In this document: piece after piece, positions 1-7,139 of the stretch
Position numbering within the stretch: the stretch's first letter is position 1
Layout of the letters: every line of letters starts with the position of its first letter
Origin: JAVBUZ01 sp031554725
GTDB taxonomy: Bacteria > Bacillota > Clostridia > Lachnospirales > Lachnospiraceae
DNA: 17,824 bases
Direction of reading: 5' to 3'
NCBI GenBank assembly: GCA_031554725.1
Contig: JAVBUZ010000213.1
Coordinates: 1 to 17,824, forward strand
Translations under genes and position numbers: made by a program
The notes under the pieces: generated by a model
What the model saw: only the letters and a program-made list of their open reading frames with translations
Databases searched by the model: none
Told to the model about the DNA's origin: nothing

Positions 1-37
1 TAGGAGCATTCCTGTAATTCGGAAATAACGCCAATTG
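1..37 (+). repeat. Left inverted repeat of the IS110-family element
   Basis: The first 18 bases (TAGGAGCATTCCTGTAAT) match the reverse complement of 1448-1466 with one mismatch and one inserted base. A second block, CCAATTG at 31-37, matches CAATTGG at 1435-1441. The two blocks sit in the same order on both sides, with a gap about six bases longer on the left. This two-block inverted repeat flanks the transposase gene and resembles the subterminal repeats that define the IS1111 subgroup. Confidence 0.7.
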
Positions 38-117
38 AATAAAAAGAAACCTCGCAGTAAGATTAAGGTATCATCTTGGACGGATGAAAAACACCAAAAT
101 CAAACGGAGGTTTCACT

Positions 118-1392
118 ATGAATTTTACACAGAATGAGAAATTAAATCAAGTAACTGCTGACACATTAATTGTAGGAGTTGACATAGGTTCGCAAACGCA
201 TTTTGCCAGAGCGTTTGACTGGAGAGGTGTGGAACTCGGAAAAAGAGTTTTTAAGTTTAGTAATACAGGCGTTGGATTTCTGACATTTGTTAAGTGGATT
301 GATGAAATGCAACAAAGAACAGGTATGAAGAAAGTGATTGTTGGATGTGAACCAACTGGTTGTTACTGGCTTACTTTTCAGAGTTTTCTTGAAAAACAAG
401 AAATCACACTTGTAACTGTAAACCCTTATAGTGTAAAGAAAAGTAAGGAACTTGATGACAATAGTCCTGAAAAAAGTGATTTAAAAGATCCAAAGACAAT
501 CGCGGGACTTGTGAAAGATGGACGCTATTCCATCTCCTATATTCCAACAGGAGCATATGCAGAAATCAGAGAAGCTTCGGTCTGTAGAGACCAAATTATG
601 AAGCAACATGTAAGACTATCTAATCAGATACAAGGATGGTTACAAAAGTATTTTCCAGAGTATATGGAGTGCTATCAGGATTTTGATTCGACAAGCGGAT
701 TGATGCTGTTGCAGAACGCACCATTACCGCATGAAATAATAAAACTTGGTGTTGGTGGAATCAATGAAATCTGGCGAAATGCTAAGGTAAGAGCTGCAGG
801 ATTAAAGAGGGCACAGACCCTGGTTGAAGCAGCCCAAAATAGTGTAGGACTTGAAGGAGGAGAAGCCGCAAAGCTTGAGATATGGATTCTCGTAAATGAC
901 TACATTGCCAAAAAGCAACAACTAGAAAGACTTGATGAATATCTGGCACAGAAAGTTATGGAAGTGCCAAATGTGGAGAAACTGCTCGCCATAAAAGGAG
1001 TAGGGCTTAGTACCGTTATTGGTTTTATAGCAGAGGTGGGTGATATCGGACGTTTCACTGATCCAAAGCAGATACAAAAGCTCGCAGGACTGGAAATAAC
1101 CAAAATCAGTTCAGGAAAGAAGAAAGGTCAATCGGGAATAAGCAAGAGAGGCAGAAGTAAACTTAGAAGGACAATGTATGAGTCGGCACGAGCCCTAATG
1201 AATTGGAATCCGGCGTTTGCAGATGTGTTCCTTTATTATAGGAACCGAACAAGGAATCCGCTAGGAGGAATGCAGGCAAAGATAGCGGTTGCATGTAAGG
1301 CAATCCGCGTATTCTATACCATCCTTAAAACTGGCTGTGACTTTGATGAAATGAAATTCAGAGAAGATATCATAAGACCAGAAGCAGCGTAA
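118..1392 (+). CDS. IS110-family transposase (DEDD recombinase)
   Basis: This is the recombinase of the element at the left edge. It is 424 residues long. The N-terminal RuvC-like DEDD domain begins with VGVDIGSQTHFARAF (first acidic residue about D22) and continues through VGCEPTG (E79 region) and a later NSPEKSDLKDPKTIAG segment with the remaining aspartates. The C-terminal Tnp20 domain follows, with VEKLLAIKGVGLSTVIGFIAEVG, then AGLEI and SGISKRGRSKLRR, where the conserved serine nucleophile is expected. The start is ATG at 118 behind ACGGAGG. Family members are usually 320-420 residues, so this looks intact and full length. Members of this family excise as circles and choose targets with an element-encoded bridge RNA. 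The 3' noncoding region described separately would supply that RNA. The family call is firm; the subgroup (IS1111-like) is inferred from the inverted repeats and the RNA position. Confidence 0.93.
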   Translation: MNFTQNEKLNQVTADTLIVGVDIGSQTHFARAFDWRGVELGKRVFKFSNTGVGFLTFVKWIDEMQQRTGMKKVIVGCEPTGCYWLTFQSFLEKQEITLVTVNPYSVKKSKELDDNSPEKSDLKDPKTIAGLVKDGRYSISYIPTGAYAEIREASVCRDQIMKQHVRLSNQIQGWLQKYFPEYMECYQDFDSTSGLMLLQNAPLPHEIIKLGVGGINEIWRNAKVRAAGLKRAQTLVEAAQNSVGLEGGEAAKLEIWILVNDYIAKKQQLERLDEYLAQKVMEVPNVEKLLAIKGVGLSTVIGFIAEVGDIGRFTDPKQIQKLAGLEITKISSGKKKGQSGISKRGRSKLRRTMYESARALMNWNPAFADVFLYYRNRTRNPLGGMQAKIAVACKAIRVFYTILKTGCDFDEMKFREDIIRPEAA

Positions 1393-1434
1393 ACCTGCAA
1401 GCACTCAGTAAACAGAATAACGTCCGCCAAGAAT

Positions 1435-1466
1435 CAATTGGTGCTGGATTACAGGAGTGCTCTCTA
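1435..1466 (-). repeat. Right inverted repeat of the IS110-family element
   Basis: This is the partner of the left repeat. Read on the minus strand it gives TAGAGAGCACTCCTGTAAT followed by CCAATTG. It lies only 43-74 bases after the transposase stop, ahead of the structured RNA rather than behind it. That is unusual if the RNA belongs to the element. Confidence 0.65.
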
Positions 1467-1479
1467 ATACAAAACAAAG

Positions 1480-1693
1480 CAGAGCGAAGTCGCTAAGACA
1501 TAATTCATAGGGCATGACCCTGAGTAGGAGCAAGAGCGACACCCAAAGCTATGAGTAGGCTGGACGAAGGAATTTAGGACCTAACTTGCGGGTTAGATGA
1601 TCCTGTTAGACATGAGAGGTTAGCAGCCATAGGGAACCACTGGGCACACATTTCGCCTTCATAAAAAGAATGACGTTTAGTTTTGTGTACCCA
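1480..1693 (+). ncRNA. Candidate bridge RNA (seekRNA) of the IS110-family element
   Basis: Folding by eye gives two stem-loops, each with a large internal loop. Loop 1: stem GTCGCT (1489-1494) with AGCGAC (1535-1540), internal arms 1495-1508 and 1522-1534, and a cap stem AGGG/CCCT (1509-1512 with 1518-1521). Loop 2: stems CCCA/TGGG (1542-1545 with 1641-1644), CTAT/ATAG (1549-1552 with 1629-1632) and GGCTG/CAGCC (1558-1562 with 1624-1628), internal arms 1563-1575 and 1605-1623, and a cap of AGGA/TCCT plus CTAAC/GTTAG (1576-1604). A further imperfect stem pairs 1641-1650 with 1684-1693. This matches the published bridge RNA layout of target- and donor-binding loops. The right arm of loop 1 contains TAGGAGCA (1525-1532), identical to window bases 1-8. 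No open reading frame explains the region. RNA limits are approximate. Confidence 0.5.
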
Positions 1694-1753
1694 TCATCCA
1701 GGAAAACAGACACTTTCTAGCAGAAAAGATGTGGTTTTCGCTCATAAAACTGC

Positions 1754-1776
1754 TTCGTTTATGTAACGAAACTTTT
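1754..1776 (+). terminator. Weak hairpin with short T run upstream of the transporter operon
   Basis: TTCGTT (1754-1759) pairs with AACGAA (1765-1770) around a five-base loop, followed by ACTTTT. A second very short hairpin, GCCT/AGGC (1795-1798 with 1806-1809), precedes a T run at 1811-1815. Either could end transcription from the insertion element or act as a weak leader structure for the next operon. No clear sigma-A promoter, T-box or S-box motif was found between 1694 and 1851. Confidence 0.25.
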
Positions 1777-1851
1777 AAACCAATTTCATAAAGAGCCTAA
1801 AATAAAGGCATTTTTGTGAAAAATAAATAAGAAAGTATAGAGAGGAGTATT

Positions 1852-2748
1852 ATGAAAAGAGTATCAAAAGTTTTAGCAATCGTTTTAACCTTGGGATTAG
1901 GAGTATTAGTTACTGGATGCGGAAAGAGTGCAGCATCCACGTTAACAGCAGATGTGAAAGAAGAAGTAAATCAGGAAATAAAAGAAGAAACAGAGATTGT
2001 TACGATTAAAGTGGCAACAGGAGGTTCTCCAAGACCATACGTGTATGTGGGAGAAGATAATGAACCAACAGGATATGATATTGAAGTATTGAAAGCAGTT
2101 TTTGAAAAATTACCAAATTACGAGCTTCAAATAGAAGTTACAGATTTTGGTTCCGTTTTTTCTGGTCTGACAAGTGGCATATACAAAATAGGAGTTAATA
2201 ATTTTTCATACAAAGAAGAGCGTGGAAAATCTTATCTTTATTCTTATCCATATGACAAAATCGGCTATGTTTTTGTAACAAAAAAAGGAACGGAACCGAT
2301 TGAATCCTTTGAGCAAGCAGCAGGCAAAAACTTTGAAGGTTCGGCAGGAGTTAGTGTAACAACAGCCGTAGAAGCATGGAATGAACTAAATCCAGATAAG
2401 GCAATAAATATTTCCTATTCAGAGGCAGACACAGCGCTTTTATTACAGCATATTGAAGATGGAAGAGTAGACCTAGGTATTATTGACGTGGCAATGTACA
2501 AATCATATTTGGAAGAGTTCGATTACGACGTTCAGTTTGTAAATGTTCCAGAAGAGGAAGCAAAGCTAATTGCAGATAATTCTTACGCGTATTTTATTTT
2601 ACCTAAGGATCAGGTGGAGCTTCGTGATGAAGTAAATTTAGCATTAAAAGTATTAAAGCAGGATGGAACCTTAACACAGCTAAGCCAAAAGTGGTTTGGT
2701 CAGGATACAGCACCAGAGGATGATAGATTTGAGGAGACAATCAATTAA
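1852..2748 (+). CDS. Amino-acid ABC transporter substrate-binding lipoprotein
   Basis: This is an extracellular receptor of a polar amino-acid uptake system. It is 298 residues with a lipoprotein signal peptide (MKRVSKVLAIVLTLGLGV) and lipobox LVTGC, lipid-modified at Cys23. A charged Glu/Lys linker follows, then a family 3 periplasmic-binding-protein fold starting at IKVATGGSPRPYVY and containing NEPTGYDIEVLKAVFEKL and a late QDGTLTQLSQKWFGQD, all typical of the cystine/glutamine type. The start is ATG at 1852 behind AGAGGAG. It heads a nine-gene operon, and its stop overlaps the next start by one base (TAATG). The substrate cannot be read from sequence. The sulfur-related genes downstream and the resemblance to TcyJ/TcyK-type receptors favour cystine or another sulfur amino acid (inference). 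Confidence 0.9.
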   Translation: MKRVSKVLAIVLTLGLGVLVTGCGKSAASTLTADVKEEVNQEIKEETEIVTIKVATGGSPRPYVYVGEDNEPTGYDIEVLKAVFEKLPNYELQIEVTDFGSVFSGLTSGIYKIGVNNFSYKEERGKSYLYSYPYDKIGYVFVTKKGTEPIESFEQAAGKNFEGSAGVSVTTAVEAWNELNPDKAINISYSEADTALLLQHIEDGRVDLGIIDVAMYKSYLEEFDYDVQFVNVPEEEAKLIADNSYAYFILPKDQVELRDEVNLALKVLKQDGTLTQLSQKWFGQDTAPEDDRFEETIN

Positions 2749-3482
2749 TGGAAACTTTATTTGATATAAAGATGGTATTTACACAAATACCTGCAATTTT
2801 AAAATATCTCCCAGTAACATTAGAGCTGTCAATCATTTCGATGATTGTCAGTCTAGTGTTAGGCTTACTTCTTGCACTTGTAAAAATAAAGCAAATTCCG
2901 ATATTGAAGCAGCTCTGCAATATTTATATTTCGATAATTCGCGGGACCCCGATTCTGGTTCAATTATATGTGACCTATTTTGGAATCCCTCTAATATTGA
3001 AATATATAAATTCCAAGTTGGGAACGGACTATAACGTCAATGGAGTTGCCTCAATTGTCTATGCATTTGTTGCACTAGCAGTAAATCAGTCGGCTTATAA
3101 TGCGGAAATTATCCGTGGTGCATTAGAGTCTGTTGATCGGGGACAGGTGGAGGCATCAAGTGCACTGGGAATGACATATTTGCAAGCACTTAGAAGAATT
3201 ATTCTTCCAGAAGCCTTTGTGGTGGCGCTCCCTTCCTTGGGAAATGCTTTTATAGGTTTAATAAAGGGGACTTCTCTTGCCTTTGTATGTTCGGTGGTAG
3301 AAATGACTGCACAAGGTAAGATTATTGCAGGAAGAACCTATCGTTATTTTGAAGTATATGTTTCACTAGCAATTATTTATTGGATACTTACAGCTATAAT
3401 TGAACAGGTACTTAATAGGATAGAGGCTAAAATAAAAATTCCCGAAGAAGCGCCAGCATTACTTGAAGAAAGTGTGATATAG
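2748..3482 (+). CDS. Amino-acid ABC transporter permease
   Basis: This is an inner-membrane channel subunit of the HisM/TcyL type, 244 residues. Hydrophobic helices include LELSIISMIVSLVLGLLLAL (about residues 25-45), a region around residues 90-105 (VASIVYAFVALAV) and a C-terminal helix near YVSLAIIYWILTAII. The EAA loop that contacts the ATPase is seen as EASSALGMTYLQALRRIILP. Only one permease gene is present, so it probably forms a homodimer, whereas the TcyJKLMN-type systems of Bacillus have two. Translation is coupled to the upstream receptor by a one-base overlap, and the ATPase gene starts two bases after its stop. The C-terminal tail after the last helix is acidic. Confidence 0.92.
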   Translation: METLFDIKMVFTQIPAILKYLPVTLELSIISMIVSLVLGLLLALVKIKQIPILKQLCNIYISIIRGTPILVQLYVTYFGIPLILKYINSKLGTDYNVNGVASIVYAFVALAVNQSAYNAEIIRGALESVDRGQVEASSALGMTYLQALRRIILPEAFVVALPSLGNAFIGLIKGTSLAFVCSVVEMTAQGKIIAGRTYRYFEVYVSLAIIYWILTAIIEQVLNRIEAKIKIPEEAPALLEESVI

Positions 3483-3484
3483 CC

Positions 3485-4243
3485 ATGATAGAAATTAAGA
3501 ATTTATCTAAAAAATATAAGAATAATGTTGTTCTTGATGGAATTGACTTAACCATTAATCAAGGCGAAGTGGTAGCAATAATTGGGCCATCAGGAACAGG
3601 AAAGTCTACACTTTTACGCTGCATCAATAGGTTAGAACGCCCAGAACTAGGGAGCGTTAGCATTGATGGGCAAGAAGTAGATTTGGTGCATATTAAGCGT
3701 AGAGATTTAACGGAGCTTCGCAAGAAAACAAGTATGGTATTTCAAAACTTTAATTTATTTTCTAAAAAAACAGCACTCCAAAATGTTATGGAGGGGTTAG
3801 TAGTTGTTAAAAAAATAGATAAAGCGAATGCGGAAACGATTGCCCGAAAACAGCTTAAAAACGTTGGTCTATTAGATCATGCCAATCACTATCCAAGGCA
3901 TTTATCTGGTGGGCAGCAGCAGAGAGTGGCGATAGCTAGAGCTCTTGCCATGGAGCCTAAGCTATTACTTTTGGATGAGCCTACTTCTGCCTTAGACCCA
4001 GAGCTTGTGGGTGAAGTGCTAGATACGATTAAGAAAGCAGCCAAAGAAGGATATACCATGCTATTAGTTTCTCACGAGATGAATTTCGTGCGAAGTGTAG
4101 CAACAAAGGTTATCTTTTTGGACAATGGAAAGATATTGGAAAGCGGCACTCCAAAAGAGGTGTTTGGCCATCCTAAGAATGAGCGCGTAAAAGAATTCTT
4201 TCTTAAGATTAGTCGTTTGGAGGACTTTGAGTATTCTATTTAA
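3485..4243 (+). CDS. Amino-acid ABC transporter ATP-binding protein
   Basis: This is the cytoplasmic ATPase that drives the transporter, 252 residues, the usual length for GlnQ/HisP/TcyN proteins. Walker A is GPSGTGKST (residues 34-42), the Q-loop is MVFQNFNLF, the signature is LSGGQQQR (140-147), Walker B is LLLLDEPTSALD with D164 and E165, and the switch histidine is H197 in SHEMN. All catalytic residues are present. The gene begins two bases after the permease stop and belongs to the same transcript. The C-terminal helix (PKNERVKEFFLKI) is typical of polar amino-acid importers. Confidence 0.94.
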   Translation: MIEIKNLSKKYKNNVVLDGIDLTINQGEVVAIIGPSGTGKSTLLRCINRLERPELGSVSIDGQEVDLVHIKRRDLTELRKKTSMVFQNFNLFSKKTALQNVMEGLVVVKKIDKANAETIARKQLKNVGLLDHANHYPRHLSGGQQQRVAIARALAMEPKLLLLDEPTSALDPELVGEVLDTIKKAAKEGYTMLLVSHEMNFVRSVATKVIFLDNGKILESGTPKEVFGHPKNERVKEFFLKISRLEDFEYSI

Positions 4244-4264
4244 TATTCGCAGAGGGGGATGAAG

Positions 4265-5284
4265 ATGATGGGACACAATAATACATTTCAGGGAATTGAT
4301 TTGTTTGAAAATACGTTTAAGCATCAAATAAAAGATAATGGTGAAATTGGTGACTTAGATTATATGTTCAAAAAAAAGTTTGGCGATGAGCCGGGGCAGT
4401 GGCCAGTAGAACCCGATCGTTATCGCTTAATATGGATGCCAGGATGCCCACACGCACATAAGGTGGTAATTACAAGAAAGCTTTTAGGACTTGATAAAGT
4501 AATTAGTCTAGGGACCACCGGAATACTTCGTACTCCAAAAGGGTGGGCGTTTACGGAAGACCCAGAGGAACTAGATCCGGTATTAAAAATTCATTATTTA
4601 CATGATATATATACAAGACATGATCCTAATTATACAGGAAGGTCAACAGTACCGACAATTGTTGATACCTTCACCGGTCAAGGGGTAAATAATGATCATT
4701 TTTGGATTCCCATATATTTTAATACTGCTTGGAAAAAATATCACAAGCAAGATGCGCCAGATTTATATCCAGAACATTTACGAAGCGAAATTGATGAACT
4801 AAATAAATTTATTTTTAAGCGAGTAAACGAAGGTGTTTATAAATGCGGTTTTGCGAGAACCCAAGATTCACTAAATATTGCTTACAAGCAGTTTTTTGAG
4901 GCAATGGATTTTTTAGATAAGCATTTAGAAAATCGTAGATTTTTATTTGGAGACTACATTACAGATTCTGATGTTCGCTTATATCCTACATTAGTACGTT
5001 TTCAAGTTACCTATTATCAAATGTTTCGCGCAAATCGTAATCGTTTGGAGGAATTTAAAAATTTGTGGCCTTATGCAAGAGACTTGTATCAAACGGAAGG
5101 CTTTAGGGATACAACACCATTTGAACTAATTAAAAAGCATTATCAGTTGTCGCCTCACTTACGCGCGCTTTGGGGAAATGTTCATGGAATTTATGCCAAA
5201 GGACCAGAAGTAAGCGGTTGGGAATTGCCACATAACCGTGAAACACTGTCAAAAGATGTGAATAAGTTTTTGGTTCAAAGCTGA
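4265..5284 (+). CDS. Glutathionyl-hydroquinone reductase-like protein with variant active site
   Basis: This belongs to the xi-class GST (YqjG/ECM4) family, whose members reductively release a thiol from glutathionyl-hydroquinones using a cysteine in a CPWAH motif. It is about 339 residues. A thioredoxin-like N-terminal domain starts at RYRLIWMPGCPHAHK, with the catalytic Cys at about residue 61, followed by STVPTIVD and NNDH. The all-helical C-terminal domain includes RSEIDELNKFIF, FLFGDYITDSDVRLYPTLVRF and LWPYARDLYQTEGF. The active-site Trp is replaced by His (CPHAH). An in-frame ATG at 4259 abuts the GGGGG of the ribosome site, so starts at 4265 or 4268 fit better. It follows the transporter ATPase by about 20 bases. 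It is the first of four related tandem genes. Its real thiol substrate is unknown, because many clostridia do not make glutathione. Confidence 0.85.
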   Translation: MMGHNNTFQGIDLFENTFKHQIKDNGEIGDLDYMFKKKFGDEPGQWPVEPDRYRLIWMPGCPHAHKVVITRKLLGLDKVISLGTTGILRTPKGWAFTEDPEELDPVLKIHYLHDIYTRHDPNYTGRSTVPTIVDTFTGQGVNNDHFWIPIYFNTAWKKYHKQDAPDLYPEHLRSEIDELNKFIFKRVNEGVYKCGFARTQDSLNIAYKQFFEAMDFLDKHLENRRFLFGDYITDSDVRLYPTLVRFQVTYYQMFRANRNRLEEFKNLWPYARDLYQTEGFRDTTPFELIKKHYQLSPHLRALWGNVHGIYAKGPEVSGWELPHNRETLSKDVNKFLVQS

Positions 5285-5297
5285 AGGGAGAAAAATT

Positions 5298-5717
5298 ATG
5301 GATAGCTTACATTTGGCAACTGAGATATATGATTTAATTGAAAAGGCAGGGGCAGCAACTAGTCAGGAAGAATATGAAAAATATTATGATCTAGTATTTG
5401 ATGAGTTAGAGAGGCTGAATGCGGAATTAAGGATTAAGAACTTTTTACATGGAGATGTAATTACGACAGCAGATATTGAGTTATACGGGCTTCTCATTCG
5501 CTTTGATGTTATCTATTTCTTTGCGTATCGACTAAATAAAAAGCATATTAAGGATTATCCTAATATATGGGAGTATTTAGAGAGATTACATTTTAAAGAA
5601 AAGCTTGGAAAAACAACAGATATTGAAAAAATAAAAGAGGACTATTATTTAGGGCTGGATGAGGTACATAATCCGTATCATCTGGTGGCAAATGGACCAG
5701 AACTAGGAGGGGTATAA
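5298..5717 (+). CDS. C-terminal-domain-only paralogue of the glutathionyl-hydroquinone reductase family
   Basis: The product is 139 residues and aligns only with the helical C-terminal domain of its neighbours: the N-terminus matches their EIDELN...NGVYKAGFAKSQEEYE region, then FLHGDVITTADIELYGLLIRFDV, then IKEDYYLGL and the family ending NPYHLVANGPELGG. The whole thioredoxin-like domain and catalytic cysteine are missing. It has its own ribosome site (AAGGGAG, seven bases from ATG 5298) and its stop overlaps the next start by one base (TAATG), so it is probably translated. It may be a subunit or regulator for a neighbouring full-length enzyme, or a deletion remnant of a tandem duplication. 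The frame is clean throughout, which argues weakly against random decay. Confidence 0.75.
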   Translation: MDSLHLATEIYDLIEKAGAATSQEEYEKYYDLVFDELERLNAELRIKNFLHGDVITTADIELYGLLIRFDVIYFFAYRLNKKHIKDYPNIWEYLERLHFKEKLGKTTDIEKIKEDYYLGLDEVHNPYHLVANGPELGGV

Positions 5718-7105
5718 TGGAAATACTAAGAGCAACAGAAACATGGCAACAGGCGGGGGCTTATTATGTAAGGATAGAGGCAATGGTAAAGGGCTTCAAC
5801 CTTCCTATGAATGGTGAGTTCGACGAGCATGATACTCCCAGTACCCATTATGTGGTAGTGCTTGATGAGGGATTACCTATTGCCACATGTCGTCTTTTTG
5901 AAATAGATAAAGAAACTGCAAAAATTGAACGTGTAGCAGTTTTAAAGGAATATAGAAAAAAAGGGATAGGAAAATTCCTAATTGAAGGTGCAGAAGAATG
6001 GCTACAAGAAGAGGGTTATAAAAAGATTGTGATCAATAGCCGAGATGAGGCTGTGGGATTCTATGAAAGACTTGGCTATATAGCGGACTATAATCGAATT
6101 GATGAGGGTGGCGTATTTACCTGTATCTATACGGAAAAAAGTCTTACCGATTCAGAAGAAAATTTGGGAAAGGTTTCAACCTCTGAGGCAGCTCATGAAA
6201 TAGCAGGTTCAGGTGCCTTTGTAAGACAGGAAAATCGATTTGTTACGCCTTTCGGAAACGAAGAAGGACAGTTGCCCGTAGAAGCGAATCGTTACAGATT
6301 GATATGGACACCATTATGTCCCTGGGCAACTAGACAGGTGATTGCTTTCAAATTGCTGGGACTTGAAGAGGTAATAAGTGTTGGCAAGGTTGCTCCCGTA
6401 AGAACGGAAAAGGGCTGGGAATTTTCTTTAGATGAAGGGAACGTAGATCCAATACTAGGGATTCGTTATCTTCCCGAAATATATGCAGCTACCGACCCAG
6501 AATATACAGGCAGAGCTACGGTTCCGACGGTGGTAGATGTAAAGACAAAAAAGGTTGTTAACAACGACTATCATCATTTGACGAATTACTGGGAGACGGT
6601 GTGGAAACCATTTCACAAGCAGGGGGCACCCGATCTTTACCCCGAGCATTTGCGAAAAGAAATCGATGAACTTAATAACATATTATTCCATGAAGTAAAT
6701 AACGGGGTATATAAGGCTGGCTTCGCAAAGTCTCAAGAGGAATATGAGAAAAACTTTGATATTGTATATAGAAGGTTAGATTGGTTGGAGGAGAGGCTAG
6801 ATAAGTCCAGATATTTATTTGGAGATGCATTGACTGATTCAGACATCCGATTATACGTTACCTTAATTAGATTTGATGTGGCATACGTTTTTAGCCATAA
6901 TACAAACCTTAGAAGAATTAGAGACTATGAGAATTTGTGGAACTATACAAAGGATTTATATTCCATTCCAGCATTTAGGGAAACGACAGATTTTGATGCA
7001 ATTAAGAGAGGATATTTGACTGGAGATAAAACAGAAAATCCTTATAATATTTTGCCGTTAGGTCCAGATGTGTCAGCATATTCTTTTTTTAATAATCTCG
7101 CATAA
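5717..7105 (+). CDS. GNAT acetyltransferase fused to glutathionyl-hydroquinone reductase-like domain
   Basis: This is a 462-residue two-domain protein. Residues 1 to about 140 form a GNAT N-acetyltransferase with the acetyl-CoA-binding motif RKKGIG (80-85) after the IERVAVLKEY strand, and a C-terminal AVGFYERLGY strand-helix. A linker of about 25 residues leads to a complete xi-class GST domain, entered at RQENRFVTPFG and RYRLIWTPLCPWATR, with candidate catalytic C201. Later segments include TVPTVVDV, NNDYHHLTNYWE and FGDALTDSDIRLYVTLIRF. The active-site motif is CPWAT, with Thr in place of the usual His. No internal stop or frameshift separates the domains, so the fusion appears genuine. Joining acetyl transfer to thiol release suggests the two act on the same small molecule, perhaps N-acetylation of a cysteine S-conjugate (inference). 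Confidence 0.85.
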   Translation: MEILRATETWQQAGAYYVRIEAMVKGFNLPMNGEFDEHDTPSTHYVVVLDEGLPIATCRLFEIDKETAKIERVAVLKEYRKKGIGKFLIEGAEEWLQEEGYKKIVINSRDEAVGFYERLGYIADYNRIDEGGVFTCIYTEKSLTDSEENLGKVSTSEAAHEIAGSGAFVRQENRFVTPFGNEEGQLPVEANRYRLIWTPLCPWATRQVIAFKLLGLEEVISVGKVAPVRTEKGWEFSLDEGNVDPILGIRYLPEIYAATDPEYTGRATVPTVVDVKTKKVVNNDYHHLTNYWETVWKPFHKQGAPDLYPEHLRKEIDELNNILFHEVNNGVYKAGFAKSQEEYEKNFDIVYRRLDWLEERLDKSRYLFGDALTDSDIRLYVTLIRFDVAYVFSHNTNLRRIRDYENLWNYTKDLYSIPAFRETTDFDAIKRGYLTGDKTENPYNILPLGPDVSAYSFFNNLA

Positions 7106-7139
7106 AAGTTTGCAAAGCCTTGGAGGGAGGAGACGAGAG

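Larger units (their letters stand above)
1..1764 (+). mobile_element. IS110-family insertion sequence, boundaries approximate
   Basis: The element consists of a DEDD transposase gene, flanking inverted repeats and a long structured noncoding tail. The left end lies at or just before the first base of the window. The right end is uncertain. One option is just after the right inverted repeat (about 1470). The other is after the structured RNA, near 1764, where TTATGT matches the complement of one arm of the RNA's first internal loop. I favour the longer version because bridge-RNA-bearing elements carry the RNA inside the element. IS110 elements do not make ordinary target-site duplications, so none is expected. 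Confidence 0.5.

Noticed and set aside
1694..1851. Riboswitch or T-box controlling the transporter operon
   Set aside because: No T-box AGGGTGG-type sequence, S-box core or other known riboswitch signature was found; only weak hairpins are present.
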